47,068 nt of DNA, taken from the NCBI GenBank assembly GCA_905234015.1, contig CAJOFK010000025.1, positions 1 through 47,068 on the forward strand, read 5' to 3'. Position 1 is the first letter of the stretch, and every line of letters begins with the position of its first letter. Below the pieces are notes generated by a model. It saw only the letters and a program-made list of their open reading frames with translations, was not told where the DNA came from and ran no database searches. Made by a program: the position numbers and the translations under genes. This document shows positions 24,229 to 33,489 of this stretch, one piece after another. Source of the stretch: an uncultured Ruminococcus sp. (GTDB lineage Bacteria; Bacillota; Clostridia; Oscillospirales; Acutalibacteraceae).

Positions 24229-25125
24229 ATGAATGTTAAAAAAGTAATCGGAAAAGCAAATCATTTTCTGAAGAAAAGCACCCGCGATAATATCTCGGCA
24301 ATAGCCGCGCAGTCCGCGTTCTTCCTGCTGCTTTCAATCGTGCCGTTTCTGATGTTTACGTTCGCGCTGTTATCGTATTTTAATATCCCGACCGGTATTT
24401 ACGACAGCTACCTCGGAGGACTTTTTACCGAGGAAGTTGGTACGTTTGTAAGAACTTCGTTTGATATGGCGTATAAAAACTCGGTAGGAATCGCCTTTAC
24501 TACACTTATTGCCGCGCTGTGGTCGTCAGGTAAGGGACTTTATTCCGTAACCGAGGGTATTAACCGCATATATAAAATCAGAAGCAAGCGTATGTGGCTT
24601 GTAAAGCGGATTTTCGCGATGGGCTATACAATAATTATGTTTGTTGCTGTGGTAGTTACCATGATTGTGCTTATCGGCTGCGAGTTCTTCGACGATCTTC
24701 TCACTCCGCTGGTTAAGAATCTTCCGTATGCAGTCGAGCTCTTGTATACTCTCAGGTACGTTATAGTATTCGTGCTGCTGGTAGTTCTTATGAGCTTTGC
24801 GATGAAGATGTATCTGCGCAATAAGGTTAAGGATAAACGCTGGGCTAAATTCAGGCTCCAGCTTCCGGGAGTAATAGTTACCGCGCTGAGCTGGGTTTTA
24901 CTTTCGTTCGGACTAAAAATATATGTAAAGTACTTTAACGGCTTTTCGATTTACGGAAGTATCGCCGCCTTCGCGGTTATAATGATTTGGGTATATTTCT
25001 CGATGTACATTATGCTTTACTGTATTCAGTTTAACTATGTGTTCAGGTACGGGATATATAATTTCAGCTTCAGAAGATTTTTCGGACGCATTTTCCGGAA
25101 AAAACATATTGACAAAATTTCCTAG
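24229..25125 (+). CDS. YihY/BrkB-family membrane protein
   Basis: 298-aa integral membrane protein with six predicted helices and a basic C-terminal tail. The family signature is seen in the N-terminal half: ISAIAAQSAFFLLLSIVPFLM, WSSGKGLYSVTEGINRIYK. These proteins were once annotated as ribonuclease BN, but that is wrong; the transport or envelope role is still unclear. It begins one base after the ATPase stop and has no ribosome site of its own, so it is probably coupled to the transporter genes without necessarily acting with them. Confidence 0.88.
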   Translation: MNVKKVIGKANHFLKKSTRDNISAIAAQSAFFLLLSIVPFLMFTFALLSYFNIPTGIYDSYLGGLFTEEVGTFVRTSFDMAYKNSVGIAFTTLIAALWSSGKGLYSVTEGINRIYKIRSKRMWLVKRIFAMGYTIIMFVAVVVTMIVLIGCEFFDDLLTPLVKNLPYAVELLYTLRYVIVFVLLVVLMSFAMKMYLRNKVKDKRWAKFRLQLPGVIVTALSWVLLSFGLKIYVKYFNGFSIYGSIAAFAVIMIWVYFSMYIMLYCIQFNYVFRYGIYNFSFRRFFGRIFRKKHIDKIS

Positions 25126-25150
25126 TGTAATATAATATTATCGGAAGTTG

Positions 25151-25273
<123 letters not shown>

Positions 25274-25286
25274 TACAGTTATTCTG

Positions 25287-25403
25287 CAAGAAAGCGTGCG
25301 CACCTAAGTGCGGAGCTTTCGTATATCCATCGCTCGTGCGCACGCAGGGCGCAACTGAGCGGGAAATATAAAATGTTTTTTTACTCTTATAAAGTAAAAA
25401 AGC
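25287..25403. repeat. Structured intergenic repeat, copy 2, inside the ribU leader
   Basis: Same element as 2104-2238. The arms GCGTGCGCAC (25294-25303) and GTGCGCACGC (25336-25345) are fully complementary here. It starts 14 nt after the FMN aptamer and its last bases are the A-run that flanks the terminator. It is thus part of the riboswitch transcript. Confidence 0.75.
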
Positions 25404-25428
25404 CCCGTTATAATACGGGGCTTTTTCT
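25397..25428 (+). terminator. Terminator of the FMN riboswitch expression platform
   Basis: AGCCCCGT / ACGGGGCT (25401-25422) with A-run before and T-run after, about 55 nt upstream of ribU. The 5' arm GCCCCG can pair with CGGGGC in the aptamer's 5' end (25155-25160), a possible antiterminator; that pairing is inference. Confidence 0.85.
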
Positions 25429-25482
25429 TTTGCAGAACAATGCCGAGGCAACTCCTTTAAAAAATTTAAGGAGGTCATATTT

Positions 25483-26151
25483 ATGACGAAATCAAACTTC
25501 GGGATAAAAACCGTATGCGCTATGGCTATGCTTACTGCAGTCGCAATAGCCTGCGACCTTTTCCTGAGAATACCGAATATCGGCGGGTTCTTAACCTATG
25601 AGCCGAAGGACGTAATCCTCGTTATCGGCGCGTTTATCTTCGGACCTTTAGCGGGTATAGTTATGTCGCTTGTTGTGTGTCTTGTTGAGATGGTGACGAT
25701 AAGCACAACGGGCTTGATCGGGCTTATTATGAACTTTTTAGCCTCGGCTGCGTTTATCGGAGTGAGCTCGGTAATTTATCACCGCAATAAAAAGATGTCG
25801 AGGGCAGTCCTCGGCCTTATAGCGGGTTCGCTCTCGATGATAGTTATAATGCTTTTATGGAATTATATTATGACGCCGATTTATATGGGCGTACCGCGTC
25901 AGGCGGTGCTCGATATGTTCCTGCCGCTCTTGATTCCGTTTAACGCGTTAAAGGCGGGGCTCAACACCGCGCTTGTACTTTTCCTTTATAAGGGAGTAGT
26001 AACCGCGCTGAGAAAGACTGGGCTCGTTGCCGAGCGCGAGGGCTATATAAGCGAGAATAAAAAGAGCAACACGATTATTTTAATCGTAGTTTCGGCGGTA
26101 ATTGTCGCAACGCTGCTTTTGGTTCTGCTGATTTTTGCGGGGATTATTTGA
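25483..26151 (+). CDS. ribU: Riboflavin ECF transporter S-component
   Basis: 222-aa membrane protein that binds riboflavin and associates with the shared ECF ATPase/T module (not in this window). Six helices; NIGGFLTYEPKDVILVIGAF at helix 2, which contains the conserved vitamin-binding loop, and WNYIMTPIYMGVPRQAV are characteristic of RibU. A hydrophobic C-terminal helix follows. It has a strong AAGGAGG site and an FMN riboswitch upstream, which fixes the substrate with high likelihood. Confidence 0.95.
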   Translation: MTKSNFGIKTVCAMAMLTAVAIACDLFLRIPNIGGFLTYEPKDVILVIGAFIFGPLAGIVMSLVVCLVEMVTISTTGLIGLIMNFLASAAFIGVSSVIYHRNKKMSRAVLGLIAGSLSMIVIMLLWNYIMTPIYMGVPRQAVLDMFLPLLIPFNALKAGLNTALVLFLYKGVVTALRKTGLVAEREGYISENKKSNTIILIVVSAVIVATLLLVLLIFAGII

Positions 26152-26185
26152 CAAAGCATTTAAAGCGTATTATAATAAATACGCT

Positions 26186-26290
26186 CACAGAGTAGAGATT
26201 TACGCGTGAAGTGCTTTTTGAACGGGGAGTTGTCAAAAAGACGAAAGTCAGGGACTGCGGTGTGAATCTCGCATCCCGCTGTTACATTAA
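26186..26290 (+). promoter_or_regulatory. Tetrahydrofolate riboswitch aptamer
   Basis: Matches THF-I riboswitch landmarks: AGAGTAGAGATTTACGCGTGAAGTG at the start (split here as AGAGTAGAGAT + TTACGCG + TGAAGTG), then ACGGGGAGTTGTC, GACGAAAG, CAGGG, and GCGGTGTGAATCTC followed by GCATCCCGCTGT. It is directly upstream of folT, as is typical for this riboswitch class in Firmicutes. Folate surplus should reduce folT expression. Confidence 0.9.
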
Positions 26291-26297
26291 GAAGTTA

Positions 26298-26330
26298 AGC
26301 GGGCGGTAATACTGCTCGCTTTTCCTTTTG
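26298..26330 (+). terminator. Terminator of the THF riboswitch
   Basis: AGCGGGCGGT / ACTGCTCGCT with a 3-nt loop and TTTTCCTTTT tail. Its 5' arm AGCGGG can pair with CCCGCT at the 3' end of the aptamer, a clear antiterminator/terminator choice. Confidence 0.85.
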
Positions 26331-26354
26331 TAACAATGATTACAAGGAGAAAAA

Positions 26355-26921
26355 ATGAAAGCTAAGTTTTATAATTCATTTAAAGAATTAAGTAATGTAT
26401 ATTCGCTTGCGGCGCTGGCTATGCTTTTGGCGCTGAGGATAATCGTCGGTATATTCGCCAATTCGACTATGGCGCTGTTCGGAAATATGCTGAAAATAAG
26501 CATAAACTTCCTGCCGATAGCGATAGCGGCGGCGATGTTCGGGCCGATAGGCGCGGCGCTTATCGGAGGATTGGGAGATATACTCTCGTTTTTTATAAAT
26601 CCCGCAAGCGGCGGCGCGTACTTTCCGGGCTTTACGCTCAACGGAATACTCACCGGTCTGATACTGGGTATATTTCTTTATAAGAATAATGTTAATATAA
26701 AAACCGTGCTGATTTCGTGGACGATAAACGCGGTGCTTATAGAGGTATTGCTGTCGGGCTACTGGCTGTACTTTATTTACGGAGCCGGCAGCGGAACGTC
26801 GTTTTTCGTGTATCTCTGGACGAGAGTTATAAGCGAGGCGATAAAATTCGTTCCCTCGGTACTTCTTATTCTCGCGCTGGGCAAGGCGGCGGAAAAGATT
26901 CCGCTTAAGGAAAAAAGGTAA
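26355..26921 (+). CDS. folT: Folate ECF transporter S-component
   Basis: 188-aa membrane protein with about six helices. ALAMLLALRIIVGIFANSTM, then INFLPIAIAAAMFGPIGAAL and GGLGDILSFFINPASGGAYF are characteristic of the folate-type S-component, as is FPGFTLNGILTGLILG. It supplies folate together with an ECF energising module encoded elsewhere. It has an AAGGAG site and a THF riboswitch upstream, both supporting the substrate. A strong terminator follows. Confidence 0.94.
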   Translation: MKAKFYNSFKELSNVYSLAALAMLLALRIIVGIFANSTMALFGNMLKISINFLPIAIAAAMFGPIGAALIGGLGDILSFFINPASGGAYFPGFTLNGILTGLILGIFLYKNNVNIKTVLISWTINAVLIEVLLSGYWLYFIYGAGSGTSFFVYLWTRVISEAIKFVPSVLLILALGKAAEKIPLKEKR

Positions 26922-26929
26922 AAATTTAA

Positions 26930-26965
26930 GGCAGAAACGCTTGGGTAAAATCTGACGTTTCTGCC
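26930..26965. terminator. Bidirectional terminator between folT and licD-like
   Basis: GGCAGAAACG / CGTTTCTGCC with TTTTATT on the right; on the left the minus strand meets the end of folT. It separates two convergent units. Confidence 0.88.
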
Positions 26966-26981
26966 TTTTATTATTGATTCT

Positions 26982-27836
26982 TTATATTTTATTGCACGGT
27001 GTATCGAGGTCGATATACGCTAAATCGTGGGAGATTACCTGCTGTTCAACCGGCGGAGGAGTCATATAATCCTCGCCGAACGCGATTTCAAGGTATCTCT
27101 CATATCCGGACATAGCCTTAAATTTTTCGCCCTCAAACTCAATCTCGACCGTTGACTCAAAAAGCTCCTTGGGATACTCGTTTTTCATTATCCTCGGACC
27201 TGCGCAAAGCTCGCATATGCAGTCGCAGTCCTCGAGCTTATATTTAGTCATATGCCTTTCGGCGAACTTCCAGATTTTCTTGCGCCTTTTATAGCTCCTG
27301 AAAATCCCGAGCAGTACCTTGCTTCCGAACGAAAGCAGTCCGCCGTGCTTTTCCGGGATTGTCTGAGCCCTGAAAAGCGAGTAAATTACGCACCAGAAAA
27401 GCTGACAGTATTTTTTCAGCTTTCCCGAAGGCCTAGGGTCGAGCGGGAAAATATCGAACGCTACTCCGTGCGGAATATTTAAATCGCTCTGATAGTTCTT
27501 TATAAGCGTCGCGCTCGTATCTACCAGGGTAGCGAAGCAGTTGCGGGTAAAAGTTTCGTCGGTTTCGTTGAGAAGCACGAACCTTTCGCTCGGATTTTCG
27601 GCTAAGTATTCTTTAATAAACCTCTCGTACTGCGCGCGCGGCATAAATACGTCCGCGTCATCGTCCCACGGAATAAACTTACCGTATCTAAGTGAGCCTA
27701 TAAGACAGCCGCCGCATACATAGTAGGTGAGGTTGTGGCTGTCGCAGAAATCGCGGAAGTATTTTAACAAATCAAGTTCCTTAAGCTGTAGAGCTCTCAG
27801 CGTTTCGTCACTGAGGGAAATTGCCTTTTTTTCCAT
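26982..27836 (-). CDS. LicD-family phosphotransferase
   Basis: 284 aa, LicD/nucleotidyltransferase-fold family that adds phosphocholine or related phospho-groups to cell-surface glycans. The family core is present: YYVCGGCLIGSLRYGKFIPW then DDDADVFMPR (the metal-binding DDD-x-D), and VAFDIFPLD further on. A cysteine-rich stretch (LEDCDCICELC) is a small deviation. It follows GT2 with two bases between the stop and its ATG, within the five-gene minus-strand operon. Substrate not readable. Confidence 0.9.
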   Translation of the reverse strand: MEKKAISLSDETLRALQLKELDLLKYFRDFCDSHNLTYYVCGGCLIGSLRYGKFIPWDDDADVFMPRAQYERFIKEYLAENPSERFVLLNETDETFTRNCFATLVDTSATLIKNYQSDLNIPHGVAFDIFPLDPRPSGKLKKYCQLFWCVIYSLFRAQTIPEKHGGLLSFGSKVLLGIFRSYKRRKKIWKFAERHMTKYKLEDCDCICELCAGPRIMKNEYPKELFESTVEIEFEGEKFKAMSGYERYLEIAFGEDYMTPPPVEQQVISHDLAYIDLDTPCNKI

Positions 27837-27838
27837 AA

Positions 27839-28852
27839 TTACTCCGATTGCTTTTTTAACTTCTTTTTCCAGAACGGAATGCTCAGTATGCCGACTATTG
27901 TGCCGAAGCCGTAGGATAAATGCATTAGCGGAAACAGCAGCGGCAGCAGGAAGTAATGAATGTGGATATCTCTCATAGTAAAGCAGCTTACCGTGTTAAC
28001 GAAGTCAAACATCGAATACAGCAGTAAAAGTATCTCGAGTAAAAGCGGATATCCGAAGCAGGCAATCGCCGAGCATACAATAAGCGCGCCTACGAATAAG
28101 AAAGGTACAAAATGATAGTACGAAAGGCACTTAGGTGACTCGGAAAGAGTGAGGCCTATCCATTTTCCGTTAGCGTATTTCTGCTTAATCATACCCTTTA
28201 AGTTGTTTCGGGTATGCTGATATGAAATAATCTCGGGATTGAAGCAGAGCTTATAGCCTGCTTTTTGCATTCTGTAGTGGATTTCGTTATCCTCGGTACG
28301 GGTGAGCTTTTCGTTAAAAAAGCCTATCTTATCAAAAACCTCTCTGCGGTAAGCTCCGTGGAAAAGCGAGTTTACATACGTCTTACCCTGCTGACGGCGG
28401 TACGGAGCGATTGAGCTTCCGAACATCGAGGTTTCTACCAGCAGGAGAGTCTCCTTCCACGGCGTCGGCTCGTCAATAATATTCGGACGGAAGCCGCCGC
28501 AGATATATTCTCCGCCCTTTAAGGTTTCGATATTTTTCTCGATAAAGTCGCTGGGAATAGAGGCGTGAGCGTCAATCCTTACTACGGCGTCGCCCTTATA
28601 ATTGTTAAGCACGACGTTCCAGCCGCAGGGCTGAGTTTTTTTCGGGTTGGAGAGCACCTGAACATCAAAAAAGTCCTGAATGTTGTTGTCCCTGAAGGTC
28701 TCCATAATCTTTTTTGTGTTATCGGTGGAGTTGCTGTCAACTAAAATAACCTCAATCTTTTTATGGTCGTAGCTTTGAGCGCAGATATCCTTCAGCAGGG
28801 AACCGAGAGAATTTTTTTCATTATATGCAATTACTCCGACAGTTATTATCAT
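27839..28852 (-). CDS. Glycosyltransferase family 2, ExoA/succinoglycan-like
   Basis: 337 aa: an N-terminal GT-A domain and three or four C-terminal TM helices. Motifs visible are TVGVIAYNEKNSLGSLLKDI, VILVDSNSTDNTKKI, the metal-binding DAH (VVRIDAHASIP) in place of DxD, and EDNEIHYRMQKAGYK. Related proteins (ExoA type) transfer sugars to undecaprenyl-linked intermediates. Start chosen at ATG 28852, where AAGGAAGGG precedes and ATGA overlaps the upstream stop; the in-frame ATG at 28888 lacks support. It probably elongates an envelope glycan together with the LicD-like and YfhO-like proteins. Confidence 0.92.
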   Translation of the reverse strand: MIITVGVIAYNEKNSLGSLLKDICAQSYDHKKIEVILVDSNSTDNTKKIMETFRDNNIQDFFDVQVLSNPKKTQPCGWNVVLNNYKGDAVVRIDAHASIPSDFIEKNIETLKGGEYICGGFRPNIIDEPTPWKETLLLVETSMFGSSIAPYRRQQGKTYVNSLFHGAYRREVFDKIGFFNEKLTRTEDNEIHYRMQKAGYKLCFNPEIISYQHTRNNLKGMIKQKYANGKWIGLTLSESPKCLSYYHFVPFLFVGALIVCSAIACFGYPLLLEILLLLYSMFDFVNTVSCFTMRDIHIHYFLLPLLFPLMHLSYGFGTIVGILSIPFWKKKLKKQSE

Positions 28853-29640
28853 ACGATTTTCCCTTCCTTGTACAATAATATAAGCCATTTTGAGGAATTC
28901 GCGAAAGACGTCGTAAGGTAAGGCAGTACATAAATTGCCGGTATTACGAGCAGACTAAGCAAAATCCACGGCGCAAATGAGAAGAAAAGAGCGAAATAGC
29001 TCTTTGAATATTTTTTCTTAATAATTTTTGAAACCTTAAATACGGAATCAAGGTCATCCTCATATTCAATATAGGCAAATTCATCGGCGAATAGCTTTAC
29101 CGAGAGGATAAGTCCGGCGATACATCCGAGTACGAAAAGCACCGCTGAGACAACTTCAAAAATATCGTTAGCCGTTACGGTGGTTAAAAGCTGAACCGAG
29201 AAGAAATATGTCATCGCTTTTACTGCGAAATAGGGGATAAGCCCTAAAATCAGACGGAAAAGCACTTTTAACGCGATAATTAAATTAAATTCAATTGTGT
29301 TTAAGTATTTATTTCTCTTAAAGAAATAAAACATATCGGAAACGTCGCCCTTATTACCCTTTGCAATATTGTAGCACAGCCTCATAAAGCCGTTTTTAAA
29401 CGGTGATACAGCTACTGCCGTCAAGACGCAGATACACATCATAACCGTTATAAAAATATCGTTTCCGGCTTTTAATGCGCCGTTTTCGTCCCATATATCA
29501 CCGGCGGTACCCATAATCAAAAATACGATATACACGAAGGATATCGCCGCCGCAAACAGCAGAACTCCGGCGGTTGCCGCAACCCGGTTGTCCTTAAGCG
29601 CGTTTCTCGACTGGGATTTTAATTGTTCAATTATGTTCAT
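28849..29640 (-). CDS. DUF975-like polytopic membrane protein
   Basis: 263 aa with six hydrophobic segments; N-terminal MNIIEQLKSQSRNALKDN and central helices resemble DUF975 proteins, found in Firmicutes without a known function. A stretch FADEFAYIEYEDDLDSVFKV before the fifth helix is typical of them. The start is ATG 29640, which overlaps the stop of the dipeptidase gene by one base (TAATG). It is in an envelope operon, so an export or stress role is possible. Confidence 0.72.
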   Translation of the reverse strand: MNIIEQLKSQSRNALKDNRVAATAGVLLFAAAISFVYIVFLIMGTAGDIWDENGALKAGNDIFITVMMCICVLTAVAVSPFKNGFMRLCYNIAKGNKGDVSDMFYFFKRNKYLNTIEFNLIIALKVLFRLILGLIPYFAVKAMTYFFSVQLLTTVTANDIFEVVSAVLFVLGCIAGLILSVKLFADEFAYIEYEDDLDSVFKVSKIIKKKYSKSYFALFFSFAPWILLSLLVIPAIYVLPYLTTSFANSSKWLILLYKEGKIV

Positions 29641-30926
29641 TAAATCAACTCTTCCGTATACATCTTGTAAATTGCCTGCATACAAATTTCAGCGTGAGTA
29701 AAGAAGTTTTCTTCGTCTATGCTTTCGTCGGCGTTGTGCATATTAACGTTATCGCTCTTGAACGCGGGGCCGAACGCAACTCCCTTTCCGCCGAGCTTAC
29801 GGGCGTAGGTTCCGCCGCCGGTTGAGTAAAGCTCGGGCTTTTCGCCCGTTACTTCCTCGTATGCCGAGGAGAGAAGCTTAATTACTGCGCTCTCTTTAGG
29901 GAGATAAAGAGGTTCGGCGTGGTGGATAATTTCCGTTTTAAGCCCGTATTTTTCAGCCTCGGACTTAACCCTCGCGAGAATACTCTCACCGTTTTCGGTA
30001 ACGGGATAGCGGATATCAAGGGTGAGGTAGTTTTCTTTTTCGTTTATCCTGAATTTTCCGGGATTGCAGGTAAGCGCACCGGAGGGCTTATCGCTCACTT
30101 TAATTCCGAGGGTGCCGCCGTCGGTTCCCTGCGAGAGCTTATCCGCCGCAAAGCGGATAAGACTGCCAAGGTTAATATTGTTCTTTAAAAGCATTATAAG
30201 CTTAATCGCGGCGTTATCGCCCTTATAAGGCTCGCACGCGTGAGCGGCTTTTCCGTAAGCGGATTCGGATTTTAATTCGTTATCAGAATTATAAACAGCC
30301 GTTGCTTCGTCAGCAACGGCGTTAACCGCGCCGCCGGAGGTAAACTCCTTAATATCTCCGTCATTTTCTTTGGAGATGATTTTAAGCTGTAAAATACCTT
30401 TTTCGGCAAAGCAAATTCCGTAGTCGCTGTCGGGCGTAAAGCTGTAATCGGGCAGGGGCATACGGCTGAAATAAGCGTCCATATCGCTCATACCGATTTC
30501 CTCGTCGGTGCCGAAAATGCACCGTACCGTATTCCTGCCGGAAATTTTGCTGTCCTTAAGCGCTTTAAGGCAATAGAGGTTTATTATTGAAGCGCCCTTA
30601 TCGTCGTCAATTCCGCGTCCGTAGAGCCTGCCGTTTTTACGGGTGAGCGTAAACGGCTCGACGCTCCAGTTTTTGCCCGCGGGTACAACGTCAAGGTGGG
30701 TGAGTACGCCGCATAGCTTTCCGGAGTTCCCGAGCTCAATATGGCACGCTTTATCGTCGATATTCTCGGTAATAAGCCCGAAATCGCGGGCGCGCTTAAT
30801 AATAAATCTCAGCGCGTTTTTACATTCTTCGGGATTCTCCGACGATACGGATTTTATCTCGAGAAGCTTTTTTAAATCACTTAAAATTTCATCTTTATAG
30901 TCAAGAATTTTTTCTGCGAAGCTCAT
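29640..30926 (-). CDS. M20 family dipeptidase, PepV-like
   Basis: 428-aa zinc dipeptidase. The catalytic metal ligands are in place: H and D in THLDVVPAGKNW, the bridging Asp in GRGIDDDKGASI, the double Glu in TDEEIGM, Asp in DSDYGICFAEKG, and His in NVNMHNADE near the end. It matches PepV/Sapep type, with a lid domain between. It is cytoplasmic. It overlaps the upstream YfhO-like gene by 26 nt, so its place in an envelope operon is tight, though its role there is not obvious; it may recycle peptides. Confidence 0.92.
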   Translation of the reverse strand: MSFAEKILDYKDEILSDLKKLLEIKSVSSENPEECKNALRFIIKRARDFGLITENIDDKACHIELGNSGKLCGVLTHLDVVPAGKNWSVEPFTLTRKNGRLYGRGIDDDKGASIINLYCLKALKDSKISGRNTVRCIFGTDEEIGMSDMDAYFSRMPLPDYSFTPDSDYGICFAEKGILQLKIISKENDGDIKEFTSGGAVNAVADEATAVYNSDNELKSESAYGKAAHACEPYKGDNAAIKLIMLLKNNINLGSLIRFAADKLSQGTDGGTLGIKVSDKPSGALTCNPGKFRINEKENYLTLDIRYPVTENGESILARVKSEAEKYGLKTEIIHHAEPLYLPKESAVIKLLSSAYEEVTGEKPELYSTGGGTYARKLGGKGVAFGPAFKSDNVNMHNADESIDEENFFTHAEICMQAIYKMYTEELI

Positions 30927-33375
30927 ATTTACCTCTGCGCCGTTTTTTTAGAAATATCAAAACTAAAATATACGCAACAAATATTATACCACAAGCCGCT
31001 GTGATTATAATTCCGGTAAGGAAACCGGGCGGATTGTATTTGAATTCGATTTTACTCTTTTTATATCCCTTGACGCGTACCGCCATAAATCCGATATTCG
31101 CCTTAACTATCTCAGTCTTTTTACCGTCGACATACGCGCTCCAGCCCTCATCGTAGGGAACGCTGAAGAACAGCAGGTTATCCTTGCCCTTGTTGTCAAT
31201 TTCCGCGTCGAAGCCTTCGTTCGTGTAGTTGAAATATGTGCAGGAATTATTCCGAAGCTTCTTGCAGTCGCTGAAATAATTGTACCTGCCGTAGAGGTAG
31301 TCGTCAGATTTGCTTTCGAATTTCCTGTCCTTTAGCTTTGCCTTATAATCCTTGCGCAGGATTTCGATATCCTTTTTAGTGTAGCCGGTTATATCGGAGT
31401 ACTTGTAAATATCGTCCGCGCCGAGTACCATCGCCTTTAATAAAGCCTCGTTGCGGCAGTCCTCCTGAATCTGGCTGAACTCAAATTTCGTTATAAAGCT
31501 GTCGTACATAAAGCCCATCGGGATGTAGTAATCGTTTTTATAGACCTTATAGCCTTTAATCTTTTTGAAATAGCTCCAGCCCGGCATTTTAGTTTTTCCG
31601 CTGCTCTTTACGAATTTTTCGCTCTTATCGCAGAAAAGATACCTTACGCTGAAAAGCCCTCTCAGTCCGTAAAGCTCGTAATCGGGCTCGGAGTTTACGT
31701 CCCTCGTGATCCCGATGGTTTCATAAAACTTCATTATCGACGGCGATACCACGCTGTGGAACGCGCGTATTGTCGGGACGTTTAAGTACATTCCGGCGTT
31801 ATCAATAGCGCCCATAAAGTCGCTTCGGGCGTTTTTTATGTCCTTGAAATCAACGCTGTCGGCGGCGCCGATAAGATTTTTGCGGATAAAGCTGTTGTTG
31901 CCGCCGTCGAGCCGGTTGCCCGTTTCGACGATATATGTCGAGGAAATAAGCGCAATTAAGCAGATACCTGCCGTAAGCGCGGTGTAAAATCTTTTCGGGT
32001 TCTTTTTAAAGAAGTGAAGAATAAGCGCGAACGCCGTCAGCGATACTATAGCAGTCGCAACGTAAATCCAGTATCTCGGAAGATTATCCTCAAGACCGAT
32101 TTTAGTGTACTCGTAAACGTCGTTGTCGTCAAAGATTGACTCGGGCATAAGTCCGATAAAAAGCGCTATCGAGGCAGTGATTGTGCCCGACCAGCACAGC
32201 GCCCTTCTCCAGTCGGTTTCGCTGTTTTCGAGCGCCTTAACCGTAGCGAGGACTAAAATCAGTACGAACATATAGTACCAGCGCGCGTAGTAGATACTCG
32301 CGTTAAAAAGCTGGAAGGATGAGTTGAGCACGGGTATCAGCGCGAAAACAATAAGCAGGAGTATGAGCTTTTTTATCCAGTCGCGCTTTTTAAGCTGTAA
32401 GTAGCCGATAACGCCGGTCATACCGACGAGCGGAAGCCATCCGCTTACGGAAGCCCAGTTGCAGTTAACGTCCGGGGTGAAGTTAGGCTGAGCCGCAAGC
32501 TCGGGAGGGAAGAAGAAGCTTAAAATAATATACCAGTACCTCTGCGGCGAATCAAATACGAGCGAGTTGAAGCCGTCCGGGAACGAGGACAGCCGCGGAT
32601 TTCCGCTGATAAAAAGTATTGTCGGTAAAATTATAAACGCCGTTGCCGCCGCGCCGAGGATTATTTCGAAAGCAAAAAGCAGCAGTTTTTTTATGCTCAG
32701 CTTATAGTTGTTCGTAAATACGAGCATAAACCAGTAAATCGCCGTAAATACAGCCATTCCCGCAAAGAAATAGTAGTTTACCGTGCAGCACATAAATACC
32801 GCGGCGGCAAGAATACCCTTACGCTCGTTGTACATAAATTCGTCAACACAGTAGAGCAGCAGAGGGAAAAATATCATCGGCTCGTGGAAGTGGAAGAAGA
32901 AAATATTGTAAATTGAAAATCCCGAGAACGCGTATAAAAGCCCTCCGGCTACCGCAAGCCTGCCGTTTTTTACGTATCTTTTAAGGTAAATACAGGCGGT
33001 CAGCGTGCAGAACGCGAACTTTAGCATAAGCAGCGGACCTATCAGAAACGGCACCGCCTCATTCGGGAAAAGCAGGGTAGAAAGGAAGAAAGGACTTCCT
33101 ATAAGGTAAAACGAATACGAGGCGAGCGTAGCGCTTCCGAGGTCGGTCGTGCTGCTCCAGTTAAAATTACCTGCCCGTAATGCGTCGTGAATCATCTGAT
33201 AAAACGGTATTTCCTGCGCGTCAAAATCACCGTAATACATAAAAACGCCGTTGTTCTGAATGATAATCGGCACGAATAAAAGTGCAGACACAATAAGCCC
33301 GAGCAGAAACGCCGTCAGCCCGAGATTTTTATCGTATAAATTTCTTAAATTTTTAACTTTTTCAATACTTTTCAT
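30901..33375 (-). CDS. YfhO-family membrane protein
   Basis: 824 aa: about 12-13 transmembrane helices in residues 20-490 and a C-terminal extracellular domain ending with one more helix and a basic tail. Family marks include YGDFDAQEIPFYQMIHDALR at the first loop, YAFSGFSIYNIFFFHFHEPM, and the C-terminal DEGWSAYVDGKKTEIVKANIG. YfhO proteins are GT-C-like and act in glycosylation of lipoteichoic acid or related surface polymers. This is the first gene of a five-gene operon that ends with licD-like; the start at ATG 33375 has a weak ribosome site. Confidence 0.88.
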   Translation of the reverse strand: MKSIEKVKNLRNLYDKNLGLTAFLLGLIVSALLFVPIIIQNNGVFMYYGDFDAQEIPFYQMIHDALRAGNFNWSSTTDLGSATLASYSFYLIGSPFFLSTLLFPNEAVPFLIGPLLMLKFAFCTLTACIYLKRYVKNGRLAVAGGLLYAFSGFSIYNIFFFHFHEPMIFFPLLLYCVDEFMYNERKGILAAAVFMCCTVNYYFFAGMAVFTAIYWFMLVFTNNYKLSIKKLLLFAFEIILGAAATAFIILPTILFISGNPRLSSFPDGFNSLVFDSPQRYWYIILSFFFPPELAAQPNFTPDVNCNWASVSGWLPLVGMTGVIGYLQLKKRDWIKKLILLLIVFALIPVLNSSFQLFNASIYYARWYYMFVLILVLATVKALENSETDWRRALCWSGTITASIALFIGLMPESIFDDNDVYEYTKIGLEDNLPRYWIYVATAIVSLTAFALILHFFKKNPKRFYTALTAGICLIALISSTYIVETGNRLDGGNNSFIRKNLIGAADSVDFKDIKNARSDFMGAIDNAGMYLNVPTIRAFHSVVSPSIMKFYETIGITRDVNSEPDYELYGLRGLFSVRYLFCDKSEKFVKSSGKTKMPGWSYFKKIKGYKVYKNDYYIPMGFMYDSFITKFEFSQIQEDCRNEALLKAMVLGADDIYKYSDITGYTKKDIEILRKDYKAKLKDRKFESKSDDYLYGRYNYFSDCKKLRNNSCTYFNYTNEGFDAEIDNKGKDNLLFFSVPYDEGWSAYVDGKKTEIVKANIGFMAVRVKGYKKSKIEFKYNPPGFLTGIIITAACGIIFVAYILVLIFLKKRRRGKYELRRKNS

Positions 33376-33388
33376 ACGCTTACCGATA

Positions 33389-33417
33389 TTGCAAATATTT
33401 TCAAATAATAGTATAAT
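33389..33417 (+). promoter_or_regulatory. Promoter of the YfbR-like gene
   Basis: TTGCAA (33389-33394), 17 nt, TATAAT (33412-33417). The leader is about 65 nt. No equally good promoter is seen for the divergent YfhO-like gene. Confidence 0.7.
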
Positions 33418-33489
33418 TAATCACAACGAATAATTATAACATATAATCTTTGATTTTTAAATAAAAACTTGTAATTTTGGAGGAAAAAA

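Noticed and set aside
24229-25125. Ribonuclease BN
   Set aside because: The old name for YihY/BrkB proteins is mistaken; the protein is a polytopic membrane protein with no nuclease motif.
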